Counted from the stretch's first letter, positions 53,727-62,362 are shown. The stretch: 64,000 nt of DNA from Neorhizobium galegae bv. officinalis (GCA_000985875.1 CCRI01000009.1:62001-126000), one strand, 5' to 3'. Program-made: numbers and translations. Notes: a model not told the origin generated them from the sequence alone.

Positions 53727-54245
53727 TTATCCGCGCCAGCCGATGACGCCCTTGAGCCGCGCATGTACGTCGGCTGCGAGCGGCACGACCAGAACCCGGC
53801 CGGGATCGACGGGGCCTGGGAATTCCAGCGCGCCATAGGCGACCTTCTCGAAACCGAGCGGGCCGTAATAGGGCGGGTCGCCGACCAGGATCACCGCTTC
53901 CGAACCCTTGCGTTTCGCCGCCTCGATGGCGATCCGCACCAGTTCGCGGCCGATGCCCTGGTTCTTGTGCGACGGCCGAACCGCGAGCGGCCCGAGCAGA
54001 TGGCCTTTCACCGGGCCGGCAAGAACCGGCGTCATCCTGACCGAAGCGATCGTTTCGCCATCGTCGGCGCAGACGAAGGAGAGTGTGCGGTCATGCGGAC
54101 CCTGCTCGCGGATACGGGCGGCGGCACGGGTGTGCCGGCCGGGGCCGAAGGCTTCCGCGTTGATGAGTTCGATGACCTCGTCATGGGACGAGTCTTCCGT
54201 GAGATAAACGAGGTCGTGCTTGTAGAGAACGTTGTGCTGAGACAT
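53727..54245 (-). CDS. GNAT-family N-acetyltransferase, YhbS-like
   Basis: 172 aa starting MSQHNVLYKHDLVYL. The core is GPVKGHLLGPLAVRPSHKNQ, GIGRELVRIAIEAAKRKGSE and VGDPPYYGPLGFEKVAYGAL, as in YhbS. It is the first gene of the minus-strand pair before the MFS gene, but a 72-base gap separates them. Substrate unknown. Confidence 0.86.
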   Translation of the reverse strand: MSQHNVLYKHDLVYLTEDSSHDEVIELINAEAFGPGRHTRAAARIREQGPHDRTLSFVCADDGETIASVRMTPVLAGPVKGHLLGPLAVRPSHKNQGIGRELVRIAIEAAKRKGSEAVILVGDPPYYGPLGFEKVAYGALEFPGPVDPGRVLVVPLAADVHARLKGVIGWRG

Positions 54246-54521
54246 GGGGGACCGAAGCCGTAGGATAGAGAGCGGACAGGACAAGGGATATCGATGACGC
54301 CGTGTGGCGTCTTGGTCGATAATCAGCGTCGTCGCAGTTCCCGCACTTCGGTCATGATTCCTACTTCGGCAATAGAGGAGTTTTCCTCAAAATCCGGAAA
54401 GCGCATTAGCAGGAAAAATTTCTTGCGTCCAACGCAAAAACACAGCGTTCATAAAATCTTGCCTCGTATTCGGCGGACAGTGCCGTATCTATGGCCTCAA
54501 GGAAACGCCAAGGAGATCGCC

Positions 54522-55511
54522 ATGGGCAGGCTCGTCGAAGGAAAATGGCAGGACGTCTGGTACGACACCAAGGAAAACAAGGGCCATTTCAAGCGGGCCG
54601 AATCGCAGTTCCGCAACTGGGTGACCGCGGATGGCTCGGCCGGTCCCTCCGGCAGAGGAGGTTTCAAGGCCGAGGCCGGACGCTATCACCTCTACGTTTC
54701 CTATGCCTGCCCCTGGGCGCACCGCACGCTGATCTTCCGCAAGCTGAAGAAGCTCGAGGACCTCGTCTCGGTCTCCGTCGTCGACTACCTGATGCTGGAG
54801 AACGGCTGGGAGTTCAAGAAACGCGACGGCGCCACCGGCGACCACCTGTTCGGCTCGGACTACCTCTACCAGGTCTATCTGAAAGCCGATCCCAACTATT
54901 CCGGCCGCGTGACCGTACCGGTGCTGTGGGACAAGCTTGAGAACACCATCGTCTCGAACGAGAGTTCCGAAATCATCCGCATGTTCAACAGCGCCTTCGA
55001 CGGACTGACCGGCTCGACGGCGGATTTTTATCCGCAAGCGCTGCGCGGCGAGATCGATGCGCTCAACGCCGTCGTCTACGACACCGTCAACAACGGTGTC
55101 TACAAGGCCGGTTTCGCCACAGCCCAGGACGCCTATGAGGGCGCCGTCACCCGCCTGTTCGAAACGCTCGACACGCTGGAAAAGCGCCTCTCAGGCAGCC
55201 GCTACCTGTTCGGCGACACGACGACGGAAGCCGATTGGCGCCTGTTCACCACGCTCTTACGCTTCGATCCGGTCTATGTCGGCCACTTCAAGTGCAACAT
55301 CCGCCGCATCGCGGACTACCCGAACCTGTCCGGCTATCTCGCTGATCTCTATCAGCAACCGGGCGTCGCCGAGACCTGCAACCTCTTCCACATCAAGCAC
55401 CACTATTATCAGAGCCACCTGACCATCAACCCGACCGGCATCGTCCCGGTTGGACCGGTCGTGGATCTCGATGCGCCGCATGGGCGGGAGAAGGCGAAGC
55501 AGGCGGCTTGA
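54522..55511 (+). CDS. Glutathionyl-hydroquinone reductase (ECM4/YqjG-type)
   Basis: 329 aa; CCAAGGAGATCGCC precedes ATG 54522. The thioredoxin part has YVSYACPWAHRTLIFRKLKK, with the catalytic Cys of CPWAH. The C-terminal helical domain has RYLFGDTTTEADWRLFTTLL and FDPVYVGHFKCNIRRI. These enzymes remove glutathione from glutathionyl-hydroquinones. The 276-base gap upstream contains a small hairpin, GACGCC-GTGT-GGCGTC (54297-54312), and no gene. Confidence 0.93.
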   Translation: MGRLVEGKWQDVWYDTKENKGHFKRAESQFRNWVTADGSAGPSGRGGFKAEAGRYHLYVSYACPWAHRTLIFRKLKKLEDLVSVSVVDYLMLENGWEFKKRDGATGDHLFGSDYLYQVYLKADPNYSGRVTVPVLWDKLENTIVSNESSEIIRMFNSAFDGLTGSTADFYPQALRGEIDALNAVVYDTVNNGVYKAGFATAQDAYEGAVTRLFETLDTLEKRLSGSRYLFGDTTTEADWRLFTTLLRFDPVYVGHFKCNIRRIADYPNLSGYLADLYQQPGVAETCNLFHIKHHYYQSHLTINPTGIVPVGPVVDLDAPHGREKAKQAA

Positions 55512-55512
55512 T

Positions 55513-55552
55513 TTGACGCAAACCTGCGGATGGCCTATGTTTGTATTACAAA
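55513..55552 (+). promoter_or_regulatory. RelBE-like promoter with palindromic operator
   Basis: TTGACG (55513-55518) and TATGTT (55536-55541) are spaced 17 bases and start right after the reductase stop. TTTGTATTACAAA (55540-55552), a perfect palindrome around one T, overlaps the -10 and the initiation region. The antitoxin probably binds it. Confidence 0.7.
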
Positions 55553-55566
55553 TGGAGGCAAAAACG

Positions 55567-55827
55567 ATGGCAGATCGCGAACTTTCAGACCCGATCACGA
55601 TGCGCTTGCCCTTGGACGTCCTGTCAGAAATCGAAGAAATTGCAAAGATTTGCAACCGCAGCAGAAGCTGGGTCTTCGTAAGGGCCCTGAAGTCCTACCT
55701 GGCAGCAGAAGGTCGAGAGATCATCGACATAGACAGGGCTCGACAGGATATCGATGCGGGGCTTGGGCATGATCTTGACGACGTCATCGATGAGATTGAC
55801 GCGATCGTCAAGGGAGCGGCTGCGTGA
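55567..55827 (+). CDS. Ribbon-helix-helix antitoxin (RelB/ParD-like)
   Basis: 86 aa; GGAGG lies eight bases before ATG 55567. The N-terminal ribbon-helix-helix domain is DPITMRLPLDVLSEIEEIAK with CNRSRSWVFVRALKSYLAAE. The acidic C-terminal tail (GLGHDLDDVIDEIDAIVKGA) would cap the toxin. It overlaps the toxin start (GTGA). Confidence 0.87.
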   Translation: MADRELSDPITMRLPLDVLSEIEEIAKICNRSRSWVFVRALKSYLAAEGREIIDIDRARQDIDAGLGHDLDDVIDEIDAIVKGAAA

Positions 55828-56159
55828 AGGTCATCCTCTCACCGGAGGCCAGAGAGACCGTCACATCGGAGGCGAAGTATCTAAAATCGAAGAGCCCTAA
55901 AGCCGCACAGCAATTCTCCGATGACATCAAGCGACTAAGACAGGGTCTTAGTCGGTTTCCTGAAATGGGAAGAATGACCGAAGAGATACCCATTCCGGGC
56001 GTCCTTCGATTCGTCATGGGTCCTTATCTGGTCGACTATGAGATCCGAGAGGACGAGGTCGTTATTTTCGCGATCCGCCATGGTCGTGAACGACCGCCAG
56101 GCGTCGAACTTGACGATGATTTTGACCTTGAGGAGCCCGACGGCGGCCCTCACCAATAA
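55824..56159 (+). CDS. RelE/ParE-family toxin
   Basis: 111 aa from GTG 55824. The fold has MKVILSPEARETVTSEAKYL, KSPKAAQQFSDDIKRLRQGL, GRMTEEIPIPGVLRFVMGPY and EVVIFAIRHGRERPPG. The C-terminal acidic tail (ELDDDFDLEEPDGG) is longer than usual. The last 10 bases overlap the converging NUDIX gene. It may be a gyrase or ribosome-targeting toxin; not decidable from sequence. Confidence 0.87.
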   Translation: MKVILSPEARETVTSEAKYLKSKSPKAAQQFSDDIKRLRQGLSRFPEMGRMTEEIPIPGVLRFVMGPYLVDYEIREDEVVIFAIRHGRERPPGVELDDDFDLEEPDGGPHQ

Positions 56160-56638
56160 TCCGCCCTCTCCGTCTCGCCGCTCAACTCCCGCAACCGCCG
56201 CAGCGTCGCCCCGGTCGTATCCTCCGGAAGCGCATCGAGCGCAAAGAACCCGCTCTCGGCAATCTCCCGATCCGGCGCACGTGGCGCGGTCTGCTCCACC
56301 TTCACCCGGTAGAACAGGACGTGGTCACGCCTGCTGGCATTGCGGTTGTAGTAGGCCTGAAAGAGCGCAATCTCCCCGCGGATTTCCAGATTGCCCTCCT
56401 CGCGCAACTCCTTGCGCAGCGCGTCCAGCGCCGTCTCCCCACGCTCGACGCCGCCGCCCGGCATGTACCAGCCGGGCACGTAGGTATGGCGGACGAGGAA
56501 GATGCGGCCTTGCTCGTCGAAGCAGGCGGCCCGCACCCCGAGCGTCATGCCGCGCGTCATCATGAAGGCACGGTGCAGCAGCCAGACGACGATCCGGGTG
56601 CGCAAACCGCGGATTTCCGGCACGCCTTCGCCGCTCAT
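56150..56638 (-). CDS. NUDIX hydrolase
   Basis: 162 aa. The Nudix box is GGGVERGETALDALRKELRE followed by EGNL, close to consensus. LVRHTYVPGWYMPG precedes it, a pattern seen in ADP-ribose or nucleoside-diphosphate hydrolases. The C-terminus overlaps the RelE-like toxin gene on the other strand by 10 bp. Substrate unknown. Confidence 0.88.
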   Translation of the reverse strand: MSGEGVPEIRGLRTRIVVWLLHRAFMMTRGMTLGVRAACFDEQGRIFLVRHTYVPGWYMPGGGVERGETALDALRKELREEGNLEIRGEIALFQAYYNRNASRRDHVLFYRVKVEQTAPRAPDREIAESGFFALDALPEDTTGATLRRLRELSGETERADYW

Positions 56639-56703
56639 TCATAACTCCGGGAGCGCCCAGAAAATCGATAACGATTTCTGCCCTCATGCGTTATGTGTGC
56701 GCC

Positions 56704-57657
56704 ATGTTCAAATTCGCGCATATTTCCGACATCCATCTGGGGCCGCTTCCAAAACTCACGCTTCGCGAGCTGTTCTCGAAGCGGATCACCGGGTTTGTGA
56801 ACTGGCACCGCAATCGGCGCAAGCACCTTTTCGTCAATACGCTCGACCTGCTTTTGAGCGATTTGAAGACGCGCGAACCGGATCAGCTGGTCATCACCGG
56901 CGATCTCGTCAACCTGGCGACCAAGATCGAGACGCGGCTTGCCGGCGAGTGGCTGCGCACCATCGGTGAGCCCTATGACACGACGGTCGTGCCCGGCAAT
57001 CACGATGCCTATGTGCCAGGCGCGCACGACAAGTCGGTCAACGAATGGTACCCGTTCATCAAGAGCGACGACGATCCGGCCGAATGGCCCGAGGACGACC
57101 ATATCTTCCCGACCCTGCGCCGGCGCGGTCCGCTCGCCATCATCGGCTGCTCGACCTCCAATGCCACCCTGCCCTTTTCGGCGTCGGGTTATTACGGCTC
57201 GCGGCAGGCGCGCGAGACGGTCAACCTGTTGAAGAGAGCGGGAGACGAAGGCCTCTTCCGGGTGGTGCTGATCCACCATCCGCCAATCCGCGGGGCCGCC
57301 TCCTCGCACAAGCGCATGCTTGGCATCCGGCGTTTTGCAGCCGCGATCTCCACCGGCGGCGCGGAACTGGTGCTGCACGGGCATACGCATCTCAACACGC
57401 TCTATTGGCTGCGCAGCCATACCGGCAACGTGCCGGTGGTCGGCATCGCGTCGGCGTCCCAGGGACCTGGCGGGCACAAGCCGCGCGCCGCCTACAACCT
57501 CTTCACGCTCTCCGGTGAGCCCGGTGCCTGGAACCTTCTTTGCGACCGCTATGGCCTCACGGAGCGGGGCGACGGCGTAGCGCTCGACAACAGCCGGCTT
57601 CTCTACGGTGAGGAACCGCCCACGATGTCGATTCCGCAAGTCGCGAGAATGTTGTAG
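56704..57657 (+). CDS. Metallophosphoesterase
   Basis: 317 aa. Metal-binding motifs are FAHISDIHLG, VITGDLVN, VVPGNHDAY, LIHHPPIRG and LHGHTHLN, the five blocks of the calcineurin-like fold. It resembles CpdA/Icc-type phosphodiesterases. I start at the MFKFAHIS methionine (56704); an ATG at 56686 is also possible and neither has a clear ribosome site. Substrate unknown. Confidence 0.88.
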   Translation: MFKFAHISDIHLGPLPKLTLRELFSKRITGFVNWHRNRRKHLFVNTLDLLLSDLKTREPDQLVITGDLVNLATKIETRLAGEWLRTIGEPYDTTVVPGNHDAYVPGAHDKSVNEWYPFIKSDDDPAEWPEDDHIFPTLRRRGPLAIIGCSTSNATLPFSASGYYGSRQARETVNLLKRAGDEGLFRVVLIHHPPIRGAASSHKRMLGIRRFAAAISTGGAELVLHGHTHLNTLYWLRSHTGNVPVVGIASASQGPGGHKPRAAYNLFTLSGEPGAWNLLCDRYGLTERGDGVALDNSRLLYGEEPPTMSIPQVARML

Positions 57658-57669
57658 AATCAATGGTGC

Positions 57670-57693
57670 GATTGTTGCGGAATCGCCACAATC
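57670..57693. promoter_or_regulatory. Inverted repeat upstream of the sigma factor
   Basis: GATTGT (57670-57675) and ACAATC (57688-57693) form an inverted repeat 12 nt after the phosphoesterase stop. It could be an operator or a weak terminator. A GGAAT-type ECF promoter with proper spacing was looked for nearby and not found. Confidence 0.3.
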
Positions 57694-57755
57694 CCGTCAT
57701 AGCTATGAGTTCGTTCCGGTTATTGAAGTAGATCACAGGTAAGCCGCTCCTATAC

Positions 57756-58238
57756 ATGACCCAGCCGAGCCCATCGACCGACATCCGGCGCGATCTTGTA
57801 GCGCTCCTGCCGCGCCTGCGCCGTTTTGCGCTGACGCTGACGGGAAGTGCTGCCGAGGCCGATGATCTGGTTCGTGAAGCAGCCGGCCGGGCGATCCAGA
57901 AAAGCCATCACTGGAAGGGCGAAGGACGTCTGGAAAGCTGGCTTTTCAGCATGATCCGCAGCACGTTCGTGGACGAAGCCAAGAAGCGCCGTCGTTCTGA
58001 GGGCAATGCCGCCGACGATGCTTCCACGGCGGGAAGTCGTCCGCCAAAGAAGGACGCCCTCGCTTGCCTGCCGGACGGGCTGGCGAGCGTTTTCCTGCTC
58101 GCCGACGTGGAAGGTTTCGCCTATGCGGAGGCGGCAGCCATTCTCGGCATCCAGCCGGATCTCTTTGCCGCCCGCCTTTGCACCGCACGTCTCAGCCTGG
58201 CGGCGGCCGCCGCCGAAACGAGCGAGCGGAGAGCGTGA
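57756..58238 (+). CDS. ECF-type RNA polymerase sigma factor
   Basis: 160 aa. Sigma-2 is seen in LLPRLRRFALTLTGSAAEAD, AADDLVREAAGRAIQ-like DDLVREAAGRAIQ and GRLESWLFSMIRSTFVDEAK. Sigma-4 is short and divergent: LADVEGFAYAEAAAILGIQP, then DLFAARLCTARLSLAAAAAE. The Cys in RLCTAR replaces a usual Arg/His. The next gene, 2 nt later, encodes a membrane protein with an anti-sigma-like N-terminus. The stimulus is unknown. Confidence 0.85.
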   Translation: MTQPSPSTDIRRDLVALLPRLRRFALTLTGSAAEADDLVREAAGRAIQKSHHWKGEGRLESWLFSMIRSTFVDEAKKRRRSEGNAADDASTAGSRPPKKDALACLPDGLASVFLLADVEGFAYAEAAAILGIQPDLFAARLCTARLSLAAAAAETSERRA

Positions 58239-58240
58239 GG

Positions 58241-59086
58241 ATGACCAGTCTCCAACCCTCGCCGCTCGAACTGCAGCTTTCCGCCTATATCGATGGCCGG
58301 GCCAGCGACGATCAGAGACATGACGTCGAGGAACTGCTGGTCAACGACCCGCAGGCCCGTTCCCTGCACGACGCGCTGAAGCGCGGTGCCGATCTCGGAA
58401 GGCGCGCGTTTGACGACATGCTGAAGGAGCCGGTGCCGCTCGATCTGGTGCGCACCATCAAGAACGCGCCGCTGCCGCGACGGGCCGTACGCCTGCCGCA
58501 TGGGCCGCGCCCGACGCTTTCCTTCAAGCCGTCCGGCCTGCAGGCAATGGCCGCCTGCACCCTGTTTTTCGTGCTCGGCGGAGGCATCGGTTATATGATC
58601 GGCGGCAACCCCGCTGTGCCGCAGTTTTCGATGATTTCCATGCCCGGCACCAGCAGCCGCGACTGGCTTGACGATATCATCGCCCACTACCGGCTCTATG
58701 CGCGCCAGACCAATCACCTTGCCGAAATCCCGGCCGACAGGCCTGCCGATATACTCGAATGGCTGACCACCAATACCGGCGTCGGTTTTCGGATCCCCGA
58801 TCTCAGTGACAGCGGCCTGACCTTCCAGGGCGCCCGCCTGTTTGCCGCCGGCGGCGGGCCGGTCGGCCAGCTTCTCTACCGCCGGACCGACGGCGAAGGA
58901 GACGGCGACGTGATCGCCATTTCCTTCACCAAGACCCGGCCGGAGGGCAACCGCTCGATCGAGGAAATCCGCAACGACACTGGCCTCGTCTCCTGGGTCA
59001 CGCCGCTCGCCACCTACATGGTCGTCGGCCCATCGTCTGCGGCCGATCTCGACGATATCGCGGCCAAGGCTGCGGGGCTGATTTAG
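58241..59086 (+). CDS. Membrane-anchored anti-sigma factor
   Basis: 281 aa; the ribosome site GTGAGG is within the sigma-factor stop region. The N-terminal domain LELQLSAYIDGRASDDQRHD, then VEELLVNDPQARSLHDALKR matches anti-sigma N-termini but lacks the zinc-binding HxxxCxxC. A single membrane helix (AMAACTLFFVLGGGIGYMI) is near residue 105, followed by a periplasmic domain of about 160 residues. It probably holds the sigma factor at the membrane. Its stop overlaps the converging quinone reductase gene by 4 bp. Confidence 0.85.
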   Translation: MTSLQPSPLELQLSAYIDGRASDDQRHDVEELLVNDPQARSLHDALKRGADLGRRAFDDMLKEPVPLDLVRTIKNAPLPRRAVRLPHGPRPTLSFKPSGLQAMAACTLFFVLGGGIGYMIGGNPAVPQFSMISMPGTSSRDWLDDIIAHYRLYARQTNHLAEIPADRPADILEWLTTNTGVGFRIPDLSDSGLTFQGARLFAAGGGPVGQLLYRRTDGEGDGDVIAISFTKTRPEGNRSIEEIRNDTGLVSWVTPLATYMVVGPSSAADLDDIAAKAAGLI

Positions 59087-60042
59087 GGCAGCAGAACCAC
59101 CTTGCCGGCCGTGTCGCGGTTCTCGATCGCCCGATGCGCATCGGCGGCTGCGGCGAGCGGAAACGCGCCTCCCCTCAGGACCTTCAACTCACCTCTTTCC
59201 GCAAGCCGGAAAAGGGAGGTCAGATCGCTGCGGAGTGTCTCCCCATCCAGCAAAGGCAGGAGCGAAAACCCCTGCAGCGACTGGTTCGCCGCAAGCATCG
59301 CCTCGATATCGGAGCCTCCCAGCGAAAATCGGCCCATGGCGGCGAGCACCAGCCGGCCTCCGGGTCGCAATGCCGCCACGCATGCTTTGGACATATCGCC
59401 GCCAACGAGATCGAAGACGGTGTCGACGCCCGCCTGCTCCGCCCAGCCGGGCTGCGTGTAGTCGACCGCGATATTCGCCCCGAGCGACAGCGCAAGAGAC
59501 CGCTTGCTGCCACTCCCCGCCGCCGCGACGATCGTCTCGGCTCCCTCACGCCGCGCAAGTTGGATCAGCAGCGATCCAACACCACCGGCCGCTGCCGTCA
59601 CCAGCACAGGCTTGGCCGCAACCGGGTTCTGGCGGAGGAGGTGAAGCGCCGTCAGTCCCTGCACCATCAGTGCCACGGCATCCTCGAAAGCGAGCCCGTC
59701 GGGCACCAGCGCCAACCCATCCGCCTCGACGGCGATATATTCCGCATAACCGCCAGCCCCTCGCCCGATCGCAAACAGCGGGACCGCGACACGCGCGCCG
59801 AGCCATCGTGTATCGACATCTGCGCCGACCGCCTCAACCACGCCCGCCACCTCGACGCCGGGCACCATCGGCAGGCTCGGCGTTACCGCATAGCTGTCGG
59901 CGCGCATCAGCACCTCGAAGAAGTTGATACCCGCGGCCTTCACCCGGATCAGCACCTCGCCCGCTGCCGGCTCGGGCACCGGCATATCGACAAGTTCGAA
60001 AACCTCGGGCGAACCGAAGCGGGAGAACTGGACGGCTTTCAT
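59083..60042 (-). CDS. Zinc-independent quinone oxidoreductase (MDR family)
   Basis: 319 aa starting MKAVQFSRFGSPEVFELVDM with GAGGTTTCCG upstream. The MDR fold has VKAAGINFFEVLMRADSYAV, VTAAAGGVGSLLIQLARREG (NADPH loop) and DTVFDLVGGDMSKACVAALR. There are no zinc-binding Cys residues, so it is a quinone reductase/zeta-crystallin type. A HxlR gene is divergent and may control it. Confidence 0.9.
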   Translation of the reverse strand: MKAVQFSRFGSPEVFELVDMPVPEPAAGEVLIRVKAAGINFFEVLMRADSYAVTPSLPMVPGVEVAGVVEAVGADVDTRWLGARVAVPLFAIGRGAGGYAEYIAVEADGLALVPDGLAFEDAVALMVQGLTALHLLRQNPVAAKPVLVTAAAGGVGSLLIQLARREGAETIVAAAGSGSKRSLALSLGANIAVDYTQPGWAEQAGVDTVFDLVGGDMSKACVAALRPGGRLVLAAMGRFSLGGSDIEAMLAANQSLQGFSLLPLLDGETLRSDLTSLFRLAERGELKVLRGGAFPLAAAADAHRAIENRDTAGKVVLLP

Positions 60043-60048
60043 CGGAAA

Positions 60049-60071
60049 CCTCATCTATAGGAAACATGAGG
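60049..60071. promoter_or_regulatory. Inverted repeat between quinone reductase and HxlR genes
   Basis: CCTCAT (60049-60054) and ATGAGG (60066-60071) form an inverted repeat just upstream of the reductase start, overlapping its ribosome site. It is a candidate HxlR operator in the 97-base divergent gap. Confidence 0.35.
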
Positions 60072-60139
60072 CGGGCTTAGCAGCGCGAAGGCCGGCCCGA
60101 ATACACACTCTTTCGTGCCGTACCCACCAGGAGGTGACC

Positions 60140-60529
60140 ATGGCGGATCCGTTGAAAAACCTGCCGAAACTACCGGTCGAACGCGCCCTGAAGGTGATTT
60201 CCGGCCGCTGGAAACCGGTCATTCTCTACCATGTCTTTTCAGGTCCGAAGCGGCTTTCGGAACTCAAGCGGATGATGCCGGACATCACCCAGAAGGTTCT
60301 GATCCAGCAGTTGCGGGAGATGGAGGAGCACGGCCTCGTGTCTCGCGAAATCTTCGCGGAAGTGCCGGCGCGGGTCGAATATACGGCGACCGAACTCGGC
60401 CTCGGCCTGGAGCCGATTCTTTACGCACTGTGCCGGTGGGGCCAGCGCCACGCGGAGGCGCGGGGAGAAAACCACGCGCTTCTCGATTGCATCGTCAGGC
60501 CGCGCGGCGTGGAAGCCGCCGCGGCCTGA
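60140..60529 (+). CDS. HxlR-family transcription regulator
   Basis: 129 aa; GGAGGTG lies six bases before ATG 60140. The HxlR winged helix is ALKVISGRWKPVILYHVFSG, PKRLSELKRMMPDITQKVLI and QQLREMEEHGLVSREIFAEV. It lacks the N-terminal Cys of YodB-type sensors. It lies back to back with the quinone reductase, a common arrangement for quinone or aldehyde response. Confidence 0.91.
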   Translation: MADPLKNLPKLPVERALKVISGRWKPVILYHVFSGPKRLSELKRMMPDITQKVLIQQLREMEEHGLVSREIFAEVPARVEYTATELGLGLEPILYALCRWGQRHAEARGENHALLDCIVRPRGVEAAAA

Positions 60530-60541
60530 TCTCGATCGCTC

Positions 60542-62251
60542 TTACCCCTTCGTCGCCAGTACCCTGTTCGCCGCCGAGACGATTGCCTCGAGCGATGCTG
60601 CGACGATGTTCTTGTTGATACCGGCGCCGAACAGTTTTCCGTTCGGGTGCTCCATCTCCACATAGGCGATGGCGGACGCGTTCGAGCCGTGTTGCAGCGA
60701 ATGTTCGGAATAGTCGGCGACCGAGAGCTCTATGCCGAGATAGGTCGAGAGCGCGTTGATGAAGCCGTCGATCGGCCCCGTGCCCTTGCCTTCGATCCGC
60801 TTCACCTCGCCGCCGTCGGTGATCTCCGCTGCGACGACGCGAACGCCCTTGTGATCGACCCCGGCCGGAAAGGTGTGGTGATCAACGAATTTCAGCCGTG
60901 CGCCGGGTTGCTCCACGTAACGTTCGATGAAGCTGTCATAGATGCGCTTGGCGGGAAGCTCCACGCCCTCTTCGTCGGTGATCCGCTGGATCTCCTCGCG
61001 GAACTCGACCTGCAGATTGCGAGGCAGGTTCAAGCCGTAATCCTCTGCCAGGATATAGGCAATGCCGCCCTTGCCCGACTGCGAGTTGATGCGGATGATC
61101 GCCTCGTAGGAGCGCCCGACGTCGCGCGGATCGATCGGCAGGTAGGGCACTTCCCAGACCGGATGGTTGGCGACCTTTATCGCTTTCATGCCCTTGTTGA
61201 TCGCGTCCTGGTGCGAGCCGGAAAAGGCCGTATAGACCAGTTCGCCGACATAAGGATGGCGCTCGGGAATGACCATCTGGTTGGAATATTCGTAGACGGC
61301 CTTGATCCGCTCGATATCGGAGCAATCCAGTTCCGGATCGACCCCTTGCGTGTACATGTTGAGCGCCAGCGTCACCACGTCGACATTGCCGGTGCGCTCG
61401 CCATTACCGAACAGCGTGCCTTCGACACGGTCCGCGCCCGCCATCAGGCCGAGTTCGGTGGCAGCGATGCCCGTGCCGCGGTCGTTATGCGGATGCAGCG
61501 AGATGATGATGTTCTCGCGGTTGTCGAGATTGCGGCACATCCATTCGATCTGGTCCGCATAGATGTTCGGGGTCGCCATCTCGACCGTCGAGGGCAGGTT
61601 GAGGATCAGCTTGTCCTCGGCAGTCGGCCCGATCACCTCGGTGACCGCATTGCAGATTTCCAGCGCCACTTCCAGTTCGGTGCCGGTAAAGCTCTCCGGC
61701 GAGTATTGGAAGCGAAAACCGCCGCCGGCCTTCGCCGCCATGTCGGTGATCATCTTCGCCGCATCGACAGCGATCTGCTTGATGCCGGCGACGTCCTTGG
61801 CGAACACCACGCGGCGCTGCAGCTCGGAGGTCGAATTGTAGAAATGGATGATCGGCTTGTGGGCGCCTTGCAGCGATTCGAAGGTGCGGGTGATCAGCTC
61901 CGGCCGGCACTGCACCAGGACCTGCAGCGACACGTCTTCCGGCACGCCGCCCTCCTCCACGCACCAGCGAGCGAAGTCGAAATCGGTCTGCGAGGCGGAC
62001 GGAAAACCGATCTCGATTTCCTTGAAGCCCATATCGAGCAGCAGCTTGAACATGCGGGCCTTGCGGTCGTGGCCCATCGGATTGACCAGAGACTGGTTGC
62101 CGTCACGCAGGTCGACCGAACACCAGATCGGCGCCTTGTCGATGACCTTCGAAGGCCAGGTGCGGTCGGGAATGTTGATGGGGGGATAGGAACGGTATTT
62201 CACCGCCGCGTCGGGCATGCCGGATTTCGGGGAATGGGTCTTGGCGTCCAT
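60542..62251 (-). CDS. leuA: 2-isopropylmalate synthase
   Basis: 569 aa; the long (type 2) form. It condenses acetyl-CoA and 2-oxoisovalerate, the first step of leucine synthesis. The catalytic domain has CSVDLRDGNQSLVNPMGHDR, the metal site LHPHNDRGTGIAATELGLMA and GTLFGNGERTGNVDVV. The C-terminal regulatory domain for leucine feedback is present (residues from about 440). I start at ATG 62251 (MDAKTHSPKS), with AGAAGAGACG upstream; a GTG at 62275 is another option. A leucine-rich leader and promoter lie 150-320 nt upstream. Confidence 0.95.
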   Translation of the reverse strand: MDAKTHSPKSGMPDAAVKYRSYPPINIPDRTWPSKVIDKAPIWCSVDLRDGNQSLVNPMGHDRKARMFKLLLDMGFKEIEIGFPSASQTDFDFARWCVEEGGVPEDVSLQVLVQCRPELITRTFESLQGAHKPIIHFYNSTSELQRRVVFAKDVAGIKQIAVDAAKMITDMAAKAGGGFRFQYSPESFTGTELEVALEICNAVTEVIGPTAEDKLILNLPSTVEMATPNIYADQIEWMCRNLDNRENIIISLHPHNDRGTGIAATELGLMAGADRVEGTLFGNGERTGNVDVVTLALNMYTQGVDPELDCSDIERIKAVYEYSNQMVIPERHPYVGELVYTAFSGSHQDAINKGMKAIKVANHPVWEVPYLPIDPRDVGRSYEAIIRINSQSGKGGIAYILAEDYGLNLPRNLQVEFREEIQRITDEEGVELPAKRIYDSFIERYVEQPGARLKFVDHHTFPAGVDHKGVRVVAAEITDGGEVKRIEGKGTGPIDGFINALSTYLGIELSVADYSEHSLQHGSNASAIAYVEMEHPNGKLFGAGINKNIVAASLEAIVSAANRVLATKG

Positions 62252-62362
62252 GGTCGTCGTCTCTTCTCGCTTCACGCGTCGCTCGGCACCCGCCTGGGGA
62301 TTTGGCCGTCGTCGATGCGGACCTTTAGCGGTCTTTTGTGGCTTGGTCTTGAATGTTCGTGA

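Noticed and set aside
57679-57700. Possible ECF-type autoregulated promoter (GGAAT ... CGTC)
   Set aside because: The distance between the elements is about 11 bases, too short for a GGAAC/CGTT-type ECF promoter.
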